A stretch of DNA of 64,000 nucleotides from Lutibacter sp. B1 (GCF_012524075.1 NZ_JAAZUI010000014.1:26231-90230), one strand, 5' to 3'; shown: positions 53,541-63,089, numbered from the stretch's first letter. Notes: generated by a model not told the origin, from the sequence alone. Numbers and translations: made by a program.

Positions 53541-53661
53541 AAAAAGCTGTTTAAAAATAATCTGTCATCCTGAACCTGTCTGCCAACAGGCAGACTTGTT
53601 TTCAGAATCTAAAAAACCCTTTAATTTAGTTTAACAAATTGTAACTTCTAAACAGCCTTTT
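53541..53661. repeat. Intergenic palindromic repeat element with nested hairpin
   Basis: The ends are inverted copies, AAAAAGCTGTTTA (53541-53553) and TAAACAGCCTTTTT (53649-53662), with one extra base. The inside contains TGTCATCCTGAACCTG and, within it, a perfect GTCTGCC-AACA-GGCAGAC hairpin (53578-53595). The sequence type is familiar from dispersed repeats of Flavobacteriaceae. It lies between convergent genes and may also act as a terminator. Confidence 0.7.
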
Positions 53662-53666
53662 TCAAC

Positions 53667-55352
53667 CTAAACAAATACTGCTTCAGGTTCTACAACTTCA
53701 CCTCCATACATTGTCCATAACTTGTAACCTCCGGCAACATTTACAACATTTTCAATTCCATTATGCCTCAAAATAAGTTCTGCAATATAACCTCGTAACC
53801 CTCTCTGACAAAAAATAACTACCGGTTTATTTTGATTTTTAATAAAATCGATATGGTTTCTAATTTCATTTAAAGGAAGATTTACCGCATTTCTCAACGT
53901 TCCATTTTCATATTCATTTACAGTTCGAGAATCAATTAAAAGGTAATCTTCGGCATTATTCTTTTCCATAAACGCATCTAATTCTTCTACCGAAATTTGA
54001 GTGGCTTTATTTTCTAAAATATTTTCAGCAACAAAACTACTAACAACTACAGGATCTTTTGCCGGTGAAAAAGGTGGCGCATAGGCTAAGTCTAACTGAG
54101 ACAAATCGGTAATTTTAAGTTTCGCATAAATGGCTGTACTCAATACATCAACACGTTTATCTACACCAACTTCACCAAATAATTCTGCTCCATAAATTTC
54201 TCCGGTTTCAGGATTATAATAAATCTCCGTAATCAAATCTTTTTGTCCAGGATAATAACCCGGAGTTGAACCCGCAACACTTAAAACTGTTTTATATGGA
54301 ATATTTGTTTCGTTTAAAGCTTTAGGATTTAAACCTGTACGAGCTAACGTATAATCAAAAACTTTAATAATGGCAGTTTTATATGCTCCTTTAAATTCAA
54401 TATTTTTACCAACAGCATTTGCTCCTGCTGCTCTACCTGCTTTGTTAGAATGTGTTCCTAAAGGAAAATAATCGTACTCATTGGTTTGTAAATTTTTAAT
54501 TGAAACATTATCACCTGCGGCATATACATCTTTAATTGATGTTTCCATTCTTTCATTCACAATTAAAGCGCCGTTAGAAATATGTTTTGCTCCTTTTCTA
54601 AGCAATAATTCGGTATTTGGTTTAATACCAACACTAAGTATTACAAAATCGGTTTTAATTGTTTTTTTACTTTCAAGTACAACTCCTTTAATTTTTCCGT
54701 TTCCATCAATTTCAAATTCACTAACTATACTTGATGTTAAAACTTTAATTCCTTCATTTTTTAAAACTGTTTCGGCAAAATTTCCAAATTTAGGCTGCCA
54801 CATTGTTAAAATTTGATTGGCACCTTCAATTAAAGTTACTTCTTTACCTGCTTCGCGTAAATTTTCAGCAACTTCAATACCAATTAAACCGGCTCCAATT
54901 ACAGTAATATGTTTTGATTCGCTAGCTAAACCTTCTTTCGTAATTTTATCAAAATCAACCATAGACCTACAAGTAGACCAGTTTGTAGCAAAATTGATGT
55001 TTTTAATTGGCGGAACAATCGACTTTGCTCCGGTAGCAAAAACCAATTTATCGTACCCATAATCTCCTTTGGTTGAATAAACTATTTTATTTTCGGTATC
55101 AATATTTATAATTTCTTCATTTAACTTAACATCAATATTAAATCTATTCTTCATTAATTCTGCATCAACAACAATTAAATTACTTCTATTTTCAATTACA
55201 CCTGAAAAAGCATAAGGCATACCACAAGTTGCATAACTTATATTTTCACCTTTTTCAAATAGTATAATTTCCGCATTTTCATTCTCTCTTCTTGCTTTTG
55301 CTGCTGCTGATGGACCGGCAGATAAACCACCTACAATTATTATTTTCTCCAT
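53667..55352 (-). CDS. CoA-disulfide reductase with C-terminal rhodanese domain
   Basis: A 561-residue flavoprotein. Residues 1-about 445 are a pyridine nucleotide-disulfide oxidoreductase with the single active cysteine C43 in SYATCGMPYAFSG, as in CoA-disulfide reductases, NADH oxidases and polysulfide reductases; FAD and NAD(P)H motifs read IIVGGLSAGPSAA and VIGAGLIGIEVAE. The rest is a rhodanese domain with catalytic C515 (IFCQRGLRGY). The fused form is the CoADR-RHD or Npsr type, which may reduce polysulfide or persulfide using CoA. A small DUF2892 protein, usually linked to rhodanese, is encoded far away at 33338. Confidence 0.92.
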   Translation of the reverse strand: MEKIIIVGGLSAGPSAAAKARRENENAEIILFEKGENISYATCGMPYAFSGVIENRSNLIVVDAELMKNRFNIDVKLNEEIINIDTENKIVYSTKGDYGYDKLVFATGAKSIVPPIKNINFATNWSTCRSMVDFDKITKEGLASESKHITVIGAGLIGIEVAENLREAGKEVTLIEGANQILTMWQPKFGNFAETVLKNEGIKVLTSSIVSEFEIDGNGKIKGVVLESKKTIKTDFVILSVGIKPNTELLLRKGAKHISNGALIVNERMETSIKDVYAAGDNVSIKNLQTNEYDYFPLGTHSNKAGRAAGANAVGKNIEFKGAYKTAIIKVFDYTLARTGLNPKALNETNIPYKTVLSVAGSTPGYYPGQKDLITEIYYNPETGEIYGAELFGEVGVDKRVDVLSTAIYAKLKITDLSQLDLAYAPPFSPAKDPVVVSSFVAENILENKATQISVEELDAFMEKNNAEDYLLIDSRTVNEYENGTLRNAVNLPLNEIRNHIDFIKNQNKPVVIFCQRGLRGYIAELILRHNGIENVVNVAGGYKLWTMYGGEVVEPEAVFV

Positions 55353-55507
55353 TACTTTATATTAAATTTTAGGCAAATGTTACTCATTTTTTTTTAGTAT
55401 TTTGTAACCCCAATTACTATAACGTTTCCGTAATCTAAGCTACATAAGGTTATTTTTTTATTAAAAAATCATTCCAAATAACAAGAAAACAATTAGGTAC
55501 TTTTTAT

Positions 55508-55515
55508 TATCTTTG
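55508..55515 (+). promoter_or_regulatory. -7 promoter box for ffh
   Basis: TATCTTTG, an exact TAnnTTTG match, 26 nt before the ATG of ffh. Confidence 0.6.
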
Positions 55516-55541
55516 TGCCTCTAAAAACGAAGTGAGAACCT

Positions 55542-56873
55542 ATGTTTAATAATTTAAGTGATAAATTAGATAAAGCCTTTCACGTACTGAAAGGACACGG
55601 AAAAATTACCGAAGTAAACGTTGCCGAAACGCTAAAAGAAGTTCGAAGAGCTCTTTTAAATGCCGATGTTAACTTTAAAATAGCCAAAACCTTTACAGAT
55701 ACTGTGAAGCAAAAAGCTTTAGGACAAGACGTATTAACTACGTTAAATCCCGGACAACTAATGGTAAAAATTGTAAAAGACGAACTTACCAATTTAATGG
55801 GAGGTGAAACTGTAGGGCTAAACCTTTCAGGAGCTCCAACTGTTATTTTAATGTCCGGTTTACAAGGTTCGGGTAAAACTACTTTTTCAGGAAAACTTGC
55901 AAATTATTTAAAAACTAAAAAAACAAAACAAGTTTTATTAGTTGGTTGTGATGTGTATCGTCCTGCTGCAATAAATCAGTTAAAAGTTGTTGGTGAGCAA
56001 ATTGGTGTTGAAGTTTATGCCGAAGAAGGAAACAACAATCCTGTTGAAATATCTCTTAATGCCCTAAAATATGCAAAAGCGAACAGTAAAAATGTAGTAA
56101 TTATAGATACTGCCGGTCGTTTAGCTGTTGATGAAGAAATGATGACGGAAATCTCTAACATTCATAAAGCAGTTAATCCGCACGAAACGTTATTTGTTGT
56201 AGATTCTATGACAGGGCAAGATGCTGTAAATACAGCAAAAGCTTTTAATGATATTTTAAATTTTGAAGGAGTTGTTCTTACAAAATTAGATGGTGATACA
56301 AGAGGTGGTGCTGCATTATCTATAAAATCAGTTGTAAATAAACCTATTAAATTTATTGGTACAGGAGAAAAAATGGAAGCTATTGATGTATTCCATCCTG
56401 ATCGTATGGCTGATAGAATTTTGGGTATGGGAGACGTTGTATCTTTAGTAGAACGTGCTCAAGAACAATATGATGAAGAAGAAGCCCGTAAAATTCAAAA
56501 GAAGATAGCCAAAAATCAATTCGGTTTTGATGATTTCTTGAAGCAAATTCAACAAATCAAAAAAATGGGTAATATGAAAGATTTAATGGGTATGATTCCA
56601 GGTGCCGGTAAAATGATGAAAGATGTAGATATTGATGATGATGCCTTTAAAGGAATTGAAGCTATTATTCATTCAATGACACCTGCTGAAAGAAGCGAAC
56701 CTAAAGTAATTGATGCAAGTCGAAAAAAAAGAATTGCAAAAGGCTCAGGAACAACCATACAAGAAGTAAATCAATTGCTGAAACAATTTACACAAATGAG
56801 TAAAATGATGAAAATGATGCAAGGCGGAGGCGGTAAAAAAATGATGCAAATGATGAAAGGAATGGGGAAATAA
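55542..56873 (+). CDS. ffh: Signal recognition particle GTPase Ffh
   Basis: A 443-residue SRP54 homologue: N domain (residues 1-90), G domain with the P-loop GLQGSGKTT (106-114), GCDVYRPAAINQL, DTAGRL and TKLDGDTRGG, and a methionine-rich M domain that ends in MMKMMQGGGGKKMMQMMKG. It brings ribosomes with exported or membrane proteins to the translocon through FtsY. No SRP RNA was found next to it. Confidence 0.97.
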   Translation: MFNNLSDKLDKAFHVLKGHGKITEVNVAETLKEVRRALLNADVNFKIAKTFTDTVKQKALGQDVLTTLNPGQLMVKIVKDELTNLMGGETVGLNLSGAPTVILMSGLQGSGKTTFSGKLANYLKTKKTKQVLLVGCDVYRPAAINQLKVVGEQIGVEVYAEEGNNNPVEISLNALKYAKANSKNVVIIDTAGRLAVDEEMMTEISNIHKAVNPHETLFVVDSMTGQDAVNTAKAFNDILNFEGVVLTKLDGDTRGGAALSIKSVVNKPIKFIGTGEKMEAIDVFHPDRMADRILGMGDVVSLVERAQEQYDEEEARKIQKKIAKNQFGFDDFLKQIQQIKKMGNMKDLMGMIPGAGKMMKDVDIDDDAFKGIEAIIHSMTPAERSEPKVIDASRKKRIAKGSGTTIQEVNQLLKQFTQMSKMMKMMQGGGGKKMMQMMKGMGK

Positions 56874-56927
56874 GCTATTAATTTAATAGTTTTCAGTAGC
56901 AGTGTTCATAAACTGATAAATTAAAAA

Positions 56928-57293
56928 ATGAGTTTCAAAAAGTTACTTGCCTATCAAAAAGCATTTGAACTATCTATGGAGGTTTTTGAATTAACAAAGC
57001 TCTTTCCTAAAGAAGAAACTTATTCATTAACAAATCAGATTAGAAGATCATCTAGAGCTATTTGTGCAAACATTGCTGAAGCATATAGAAAAAGACAATA
57101 TATAAAGCACTTTATTAGTAAATTAACTGATGCTGATAGTGAAAATTCTGAAACACAAGTTTGGATTGATTTTTCAAAATCATGCTCATATATAACTAAT
57201 GAACAACAACAATATTTAACAACCAAAAGTATAAAAGTTGGGAAACTAATTAATTTTATGATTAGAAATCCTGAAAAGTTTGGCGTTACCTAA
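56928..57293 (+). CDS. Four-helix-bundle protein (S23/IVP family)
   Basis: A 121-residue helical protein: FKKLLAYQKAFELSMEVFELTK, FPKEETYSLTNQIRRSSRAICANIAEAY, and a later HFISKLTDADSENSETQVWID. This is the four-helix-bundle family first seen within 23S rRNA intervening sequences and now often stand-alone in Bacteroidetes. Function is unclear. Here it is free-standing between ffh and folD. Confidence 0.9.
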   Translation: MSFKKLLAYQKAFELSMEVFELTKLFPKEETYSLTNQIRRSSRAICANIAEAYRKRQYIKHFISKLTDADSENSETQVWIDFSKSCSYITNEQQQYLTTKSIKVGKLINFMIRNPEKFGVT

Positions 57294-57331
57294 CTGCCAA
57301 CTGAGACTTATTTACTGTAAACTAATAGATT

Positions 57332-58207
57332 ATGATTTTACTTGACGGAAAAAAAACTTCAGCTGATTTAAAACAAGAAATTGCAGAATCAGTTAAACAA
57401 TTAAAAGCTCAAGGAAAAAAAACACCACATTTAGCTGCTATTTTAGTTGGTACAGATGGTGCAAGTATGACGTACGTTAGCAGCAAAGTTAAAGCGTGTG
57501 AATTAGTTGGTTTCAACTCTACACTAATTGAATTACCTGAAGAAACTTCCGAAGAAAAATTACTTCAAGAAATTGAAAAACTAAATAATAATAGTGATAT
57601 CGATGGTTTTATAGTGCAATTGCCACTTCCAAAACACATTGATGAACAAAAAGTGCTAATGGCAGTAAATCCTGATAAAGATGTGGACGGATTTCATCCT
57701 GTAAATGTTGGAAAAATGGCTTTGGATTTACCTTGTTTTTTGCCGGCTACTCCTTTTGGAATTTTAGAATTATTAGAACGTTATAATGTAGAAACTTCCG
57801 GAAAACACGTAGTTGTAATAGGCAGAAGTCATATTGTAGGCAGACCAATGAGTATTTTAATGAGCCAAAAACGTAAAGCAGGTAATGCTACAGTAACTAT
57901 TGCTCACAGCCGAACTAAAAACTTAAAAGAAATCACTTTACAAGCTGATATTATTGTGGCTGCACTTGGAATTCCTGAATTTTTAACCGGTGATATGGTA
58001 AAAGATGGCGTAACTATTATTGATGTTGGTATTACCCGAGTTGAAGATGCCACTAAAAAACGTGGTTATCGTTTAGCCGGCGACGTACATTTCGAAAGTG
58101 TAAGCCCAAAATCGTCTTATATTACGCCTGTTCCCGGTGGTGTTGGCCCTATGACAATCGCTATGTTGTTAAAAAACACATTGTTAGCCTGCGAAAGAAA
58201 AAATTAG
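57332..58207 (+). CDS. folD: Methylenetetrahydrofolate dehydrogenase/cyclohydrolase FolD
   Basis: A 291-residue bifunctional one-carbon enzyme that makes 10-formyl-THF from 5,10-methylene-THF. Signatures are [13 protein letters not shown] with the catalytic lysine, [36 protein letters not shown] and [14 protein letters not shown]. Full length and unbroken. Confidence 0.97.
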   Translation: MILLDGKKTSADLKQEIAESVKQLKAQGKKTPHLAAILVGTDGASMTYVSSKVKACELVGFNSTLIELPEETSEEKLLQEIEKLNNNSDIDGFIVQLPLPKHIDEQKVLMAVNPDKDVDGFHPVNVGKMALDLPCFLPATPFGILELLERYNVETSGKHVVVIGRSHIVGRPMSILMSQKRKAGNATVTIAHSRTKNLKEITLQADIIVAALGIPEFLTGDMVKDGVTIIDVGITRVEDATKKRGYRLAGDVHFESVSPKSSYITPVPGGVGPMTIAMLLKNTLLACERKN

Positions 58208-58227
58208 CACTATAAATATCATAATTA

Positions 58228-58324
58228 GGGCGTTACCCTATCGGGTCGCGCTTTCCGTTCTATCTTTTTGGTTATTTCAACTCCTTGCAATCACCAAAAA
58301 GGATGTCACTGCAATCGCTAACGC
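58228..58324. repeat. Structured intergenic repeat element
   Basis: GGGCGTTACCCTATCGGGT begins the element (58228). GCGTTA (58230-58235) can pair with TAACGC (58319-58324) to close the whole, ACCC and GGGT form a small hairpin, and TTTTTGGT (58265-58272) pairs with ACCAAAAA (58293-58300). GC content is well above the surroundings. The sequence resembles repeats seen in many Flavobacteriaceae genomes, from memory. It lies between convergent folD and cupin genes. Confidence 0.65.
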
Positions 58325-58330
58325 AAATTC

Positions 58331-58693
58331 TTACTCCTCTTCTCTATTCACTAAATCAATAGAAAAAGCAGGATAACAAACTGAAATATATTCACATTCC
58401 TCTTCAAAAGGATTGGAATATTGAATTCGGCTTCCTTTTAAAATTTTAATAGATTGCCCGGCTTCTAAAACAACTTTTTCTCCTTCAATAATAAATTGTT
58501 TTTTACCTTTTATAATATAAGTATATTCATCAAATTCAGGTGTTTGAAAAGGTTCACTCCAATGTGGAGGCGCAATCATATGTGCTATACTTAATTCAGA
58601 ATTAATACTTGCCAACCCAAAATGCTCTTCAATCAATTTTCCATCGGTAGTAGGAACAACAAAAGGTGATTTTTGTACACTATATTTTTTCAT
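58331..58693 (-). CDS. Cupin-domain protein
   Basis: A 120-residue single cupin: SIAHMIAPPHWSEPFQTPEFDEYTYIIKGKKQFIIEG and EAGQSIKILKGSRIQYSN. The first motif has P-H-W-x-E and acidic residues in positions of metal ligands, but not the full classical set, so metal binding is uncertain. The ATG at 58693 begins MKKYSVQ; the longer frame reaches 58765 without support. Divergent from the beta-CASP gene. Substrate unknown. Confidence 0.82.
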   Translation of the reverse strand: MKKYSVQKSPFVVPTTDGKLIEEHFGLASINSELSIAHMIAPPHWSEPFQTPEFDEYTYIIKGKKQFIIEGEKVVLEAGQSIKILKGSRIQYSNPFEEECEYISVCYPAFSIDLVNREEE

Positions 58694-58832
58694 AATACAT
58701 CTTATTTCATCAAAAATAAAAAAATGAAACAGCTTAAGTCTGATAATCCTTAAAATATGTGCCAAATATCGTGATTTTATCGCTCAAAAATCGTAACTTA
58801 GGGTATATATAACTTTCCTAAATTAAAATAAA

Positions 58833-60191
58833 ATGAAACTTACATTTTATGGCGGAGCAGGAACTGTAACAGGATCTAAAATTTTATTAGAAGTTGGTTT
58901 TAAAAAAATTATGATTGATTGTGGTCTGTTTCAAGGTTTAAAAGAATTGAGATTAAAAAACCGAGAACCATTTCCTATTAATACAAACGAATTAGACCTT
59001 GTTTTTCTTACTCACGCTCATTACGATCATTCCGGAGGTTTACCAATTTTAATAAAAAACGGCTATAAAGGGAAAATTTATTGTACCAATGCCACTAAAG
59101 ATTTAACAGAAATTATATTGCTTGATAGTGGAAAAATACAAGAAGAAGACGCCAGAAGAGCTAATAAATATGGGTATACTAAACATAAAAAAGCCGAACC
59201 TTTATACACTATTAATGATGCAAAAAATACAATTCCTCATTTTGAAACCTTTGAGCTAAATAAATGGTATACTGTTGATGAAGATTTAAAATTCAAATTT
59301 TTAAATAGTGGGCATATTTTAGGCAGCTCTTTTGTTTTATTAAATATTCAAGGAAAAACAATTGTTTTTTCAGGTGATATTGGTAGAAAAGAGCCTATCA
59401 TTTTAAATCAATATGAATATGTTGAAAAAGCAGATTATTTGGTTATAGAATCTACTTACGGTAATAGATTGCACAATAACAAGCCAATAACTGATAAATT
59501 GCTTAAATACATTCATACAACTTATCAAAAAGGTGGTGTTTTAATCATCCCAACTTTTTCAGTAGAAAGAGCCCAGGAAATCATCTATCTTTTAAGTATT
59601 TTAAAGCGAAAAAATCAATTGCCAAACGTGCCAATTTATTTAGATAGTCCTATGGGAGTAAACGCTACCGAAATCTATTTTAAATATCAGAATGAACATA
59701 AACTTACAGATGATGATATTAGAAGTATGCTTTCAACCGTTGAATTGGTAAGCAATTTTCATGCTTCAAGAGCTCTTGTTAATGATGATAGTCCTAAAAT
59801 AGTTTTAGCAGGAAGTGGTATGATTACAGGAGGTAGAGTTCTACATTATTTGGAAAAATACATTTCAGATAAAAAAAATGCAATTTTAATGGTTGGTTAT
59901 CAGGCCGAAGGTACAAGAGGGCGTTCTTTAATTTCAGGTGACTCCGAATTAAAGTTTTTTGGTAAATACCATAAAATAAAAGCTAAAGTTTATAATATTG
60001 ATGCTTTTTCCGGTCATGCAGATCAAAGCGAACTGTTAGATTGGCTTTCTCATTTCAAAAACAATCCTAGATTAACTTTTATAAATCACGGTGAACCACA
60101 CCAAAGCCAAGCACTTAAATCTAAAATTACTTCAGAATTAAGTTGGAGGTGTACTGTGGCAAAAATGAATAATGAATATTATTTAAACTAA
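58833..60191 (+). CDS. Metallo-beta-lactamase / beta-CASP RNA-processing-type hydrolase
   Basis: A 452-residue protein of the CPSF73/Ysh1-like family. The zinc motif H61-A-H63-Y-D65-H66 follows the strand DLVFLTH; further ligands are in NSGHILGSSFV, VFSGDIG and the C-terminal DAFSGHADQSELLDWL and FINHGEPHQS. The beta-CASP and RMMBL domains are present. Such proteins are endonucleases in RNA metabolism; the bacterial members' targets are little known. Confidence 0.92.
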   Translation: MKLTFYGGAGTVTGSKILLEVGFKKIMIDCGLFQGLKELRLKNREPFPINTNELDLVFLTHAHYDHSGGLPILIKNGYKGKIYCTNATKDLTEIILLDSGKIQEEDARRANKYGYTKHKKAEPLYTINDAKNTIPHFETFELNKWYTVDEDLKFKFLNSGHILGSSFVLLNIQGKTIVFSGDIGRKEPIILNQYEYVEKADYLVIESTYGNRLHNNKPITDKLLKYIHTTYQKGGVLIIPTFSVERAQEIIYLLSILKRKNQLPNVPIYLDSPMGVNATEIYFKYQNEHKLTDDDIRSMLSTVELVSNFHASRALVNDDSPKIVLAGSGMITGGRVLHYLEKYISDKKNAILMVGYQAEGTRGRSLISGDSELKFFGKYHKIKAKVYNIDAFSGHADQSELLDWLSHFKNNPRLTFINHGEPHQSQALKSKITSELSWRCTVAKMNNEYYLN

Positions 60192-60199
60192 TTAAATAA

Positions 60200-60775
60200 T
60201 TAATTAAACCAAATTGTAAAATACTTAATTTTAGCTATATCAGGAATCTGATCAATAGAAACTTGTTCCCTACTAAAACTATTTAACCCTAATTCTTTTT
60301 TATCAATAGCAATTGTAGCATTTAATTCATCAATAAAAAGCGTAGCAGATGTTAACGTTGTTTCTACCTTATTAACCATATAATTTTCGTTAATATCTTT
60401 AAATGTAGATAGAAGAGATAATCCTTTATCAGTCTTATAATTTGAATCAAAAATTTGTATACTTTTTATTTTTGATAGTGAATCATTCATATTAGTTGGT
60501 TCTATTTCTAATATTTTTTTACCTCCTTTAGAATATAGTATATACTCATCATTTGCGATTGAAAATAATTTTTCATCTTTCACAGGATTATCTGAGGATA
60601 AATATGATACTAAAGAGTCTTTTTCAAAAATTTTTCTAAGTTCTATAACTTTAGTTTCTTTATTTAAATATCCAACCTTTCCTTTCTCAATTAAATATTG
60701 ATCATCTTTAGCGCATTGAATAAATAACACTAAAACTAAAAAAATACCTGTCTTTTTTAATATTGACATAAACAT
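60200..60775 (-). CDS. Lipoprotein of unknown function
   Basis: A 191-residue lipoprotein: signal LVLVLFIQC (cysteine at about residue 21) followed by AKDDQYL. The mature part is mixed alpha/beta with no motif I recognise (GYLNKETKVIELRKIFEKD, TLTSATLFIDELNATIAIDK). Two possible ATG starts (60775 and 60769) differ by two residues. Convergent with the beta-CASP gene, which ends 8 nt away. Confidence 0.75.
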   Translation of the reverse strand: MFMSILKKTGIFLVLVLFIQCAKDDQYLIEKGKVGYLNKETKVIELRKIFEKDSLVSYLSSDNPVKDEKLFSIANDEYILYSKGGKKILEIEPTNMNDSLSKIKSIQIFDSNYKTDKGLSLLSTFKDINENYMVNKVETTLTSATLFIDELNATIAIDKKELGLNSFSREQVSIDQIPDIAKIKYFTIWFN

Positions 60776-60839
60776 TTTGATTTTTAATATAATTTATAAC
60801 GAAATTCTTTAAATTATATTTACTATATGTATAATTATT

Positions 60840-62351
60840 TTATATTACTCTTTTCAAAATTCCTAAAACCCCTCTAATAAAAGTAGCACTTGTTACTACT
60901 TTAAGTACAGGGTTCATTCTAGTACTTCTGCTTCTTGTTGATTTTTGACTTTTTATAGCTTCTTTTTTCTTTTTTTCTACTTCCTCTTTTTCATTAATAT
61001 TTTCAATTTTTTCACTTAAAATTTCGTAAGCACTTTCTCTATCAACTAACTCATTATACTTATAATACAGCCTCGAATTATCAATAACTTGTTTCAACTC
61101 ATTTTCAGTTAAAACATCCATTCTACTCATAGGTGCACGCATTAATGTTGCAGCCAATGGTGTTGGCCTTCCCTTTTCATTTAAAACAGATACAAAAGCC
61201 TCTCCTGTACCTAACTCTGTTAAAGTTTTATCTACATCATAATATTCAGATTCAGGATAATTTTCTGCAGCTAATTTTATAGCTTTTCTGTCTTTCGCAG
61301 TAAAAGCACGTAATGCATGTTGTATTTTTAACCCTAATTGAGCCAGTACATCTTCAGGTACATCTTTTGGGTTTTGAGTAACAAAAAATATTCCAATCCC
61401 TTTTGAACGAATTAATTTTACTATACTTTCTATTTGAGAAAGTAATGCTTTTGAAGCTTCTTTAAAAATTAAATGAGCTTCGTCAATAAAAATAACTAAT
61501 TCAGGTTTCCCGCTATCACCTTGTTCCGGAAAAGTTGCATAAACTTCTGCTAATAATTGCAACATAAATGTTGAAAAAAGCTTTGGTTTATCTTGAATAT
61601 CAGTTAAACGCAATACCGATATAACTCCATTGCCATTTTCATCAGTTCTCACAAGGTCTTTAACCTCAAAAGAACGTTCACCAAAAAATAAATCGCCACC
61701 TTGCTGTTCTATTTCAACAATTTTTCTCAAAATAGCTCCTGTACTCATTGTAGAAATTCTACCATATTCAGCTTGAATTTCCTCTTTTCCTTCATCAGTA
61801 GAGTACTGAAGTACCTTTTTAAAATCTTTTAAATCAAGTAACGGAAGTTTATTATCATCACAATATTTGAAAATAATAGAGACTATACCACTTTGCGCTT
61901 CAGTTAAATCTAAAATTCTTGAAAGCAATACTGGACCAAATTCTGATACTGTTGCTCTTAAACGAGTTCCTTTTTGTTCAGATAAAGTTAATACTTCAAT
62001 AGGAAACTTTTTAGGTTCAAAAGGTAAACCAATTGCTGCATGGCGTTCATCAATTTTAGCATGTCCTGCACTTGGCTGTGCCAAACCACTTAAATCACCT
62101 TTTATATCCATCAATAACACAGGAATCCCTTTTTCTGATAAATTCTCAGTCAGCACTTGTAATGTTTTAGTTTTACCTGTACCCGTAGCACCTGCAATTA
62201 ATCCATGTCTATTCAATGTTTTTAAAGGCACCTTTACAAAAGCATCTTTTACTGCTTCCCCATCTAACATTGCTGATCCTAAAATAATTGCATCTCCTTT
62301 TGTAGTATAACCTTTGGTAATATGATCAAAAAAAACTTCTTTTCTATCCAT
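60840..62351 (-). CDS. HerA-like ATPase (DUF853, YjgR family)
   Basis: A 503-residue P-loop ATPase of the FtsK/HerA superfamily. Walker A is AGATGTGKTKTL with K60, Walker B is LVIFIDEAHLIF, and the arginine-finger region is FFVTQNPKDVP. The C-terminus is a basic helix (KKKKEAIKSQKSTRSRSTR). YjgR-type proteins have no firm role; a stand-alone HerA-like helicase or nucleotide-driven motor is likely. It is divergent from queE. Confidence 0.92.
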   Translation of the reverse strand: MDRKEVFFDHITKGYTTKGDAIILGSAMLDGEAVKDAFVKVPLKTLNRHGLIAGATGTGKTKTLQVLTENLSEKGIPVLLMDIKGDLSGLAQPSAGHAKIDERHAAIGLPFEPKKFPIEVLTLSEQKGTRLRATVSEFGPVLLSRILDLTEAQSGIVSIIFKYCDDNKLPLLDLKDFKKVLQYSTDEGKEEIQAEYGRISTMSTGAILRKIVEIEQQGGDLFFGERSFEVKDLVRTDENGNGVISVLRLTDIQDKPKLFSTFMLQLLAEVYATFPEQGDSGKPELVIFIDEAHLIFKEASKALLSQIESIVKLIRSKGIGIFFVTQNPKDVPEDVLAQLGLKIQHALRAFTAKDRKAIKLAAENYPESEYYDVDKTLTELGTGEAFVSVLNEKGRPTPLAATLMRAPMSRMDVLTENELKQVIDNSRLYYKYNELVDRESAYEILSEKIENINEKEEVEKKKKEAIKSQKSTRSRSTRMNPVLKVVTSATFIRGVLGILKRVI

Positions 62352-62444
62352 TGTTTATATTTTCGATAAAAATAAGATATAAAAGTTAAATTAAAAATTT
62401 CAATAGAAATTAAGTTCAATATATTTATTATACATACTTATAGT

Positions 62445-62452
62445 TATATTTG
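62445..62452 (+). promoter_or_regulatory. -7 promoter box only 4 nt before the queE ATG
   Basis: TATATTTG, an exact TAnnTTTG match, followed by CACC and then ATG at 62457. The expected transcription start coincides with the start codon. Confidence 0.6.
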
Positions 62453-62456
62453 CACC

Positions 62457-63089
62457 ATGATTAATGAAAGCACACAACAACTTATAAATAAAGGAGAAAT
62501 GCTTCCTTTAATGGAGGAATTTTATACTATTCAAGGCGAAGGATTTTATACCGGTAAAGCTGCTTATTTTATTAGAATTGGAGGATGCGATGTGGGTTGT
62601 CATTGGTGTGATGTGAAAGAAAGTTGGAATTCAAAAATACATCCACCAACAAAAACAAATGATATAGTTAATAATGCTGTTAAATATGCTAATACCGTTG
62701 TGGTAACAGGAGGAGAACCTTTAATGTGGAATTTAGATTATTTAACAAATTCTCTTCAAAATAAAAATATAAAAACACATATTGAAACATCCGGTTCATA
62801 TATATTGACTGGGAAATGGGATTGGATCTGTCTTTCCCCTAAAAAAAATAAACTTCCATTAGAAGGAATTTATAATCAGGTAAATGAATTAAAAATTATT
62901 GTATACAATAAACATGATTTTATTTTTGCTGAAGAACAAGCTGCAAAAGTTTCAGATAAATGTGAACTATTTTTACAACCGGAATGGAGTAAACGAGAAA
63001 AAATGACTCCACAAATTATTGAATATGTGATGAAACATCCTAAGTGGAAAATTTCTTTACAAACACATAAATATTTAAATATTCCTTAG
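62457..63089 (+). CDS. queE: 7-carboxy-7-deazaguanine synthase QueE
   Basis: A 210-residue radical-SAM enzyme in queuosine biosynthesis that makes 7-carboxy-7-deazaguanine from carboxytetrahydropterin. The cluster motif C44-x3-C48-x2-C51 lies in GGCDVGCHWCDVKE, preceded by FYTIQGEG, and VVTGGEPLMW is the SAM-binding glycine-rich block. Its TAG stop interleaves with the TAA stop of cmk on the other strand. Confidence 0.95.
   Translation: MINESTQQLINKGEMLPLMEEFYTIQGEGFYTGKAAYFIRIGGCDVGCHWCDVKESWNSKIHPPTKTNDIVNNAVKYANTVVVTGGEPLMWNLDYLTNSLQNKNIKTHIETSGSYILTGKWDWICLSPKKNKLPLEGIYNQVNELKIIVYNKHDFIFAEEQAAKVSDKCELFLQPEWSKREKMTPQIIEYVMKHPKWKISLQTHKYLNIP

Noticed and set aside
55353..55541. SRP RNA or other small RNA next to ffh
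   Set aside because: No GGAA tetraloop hairpin or 4.5S-like pattern in either strand of this interval.
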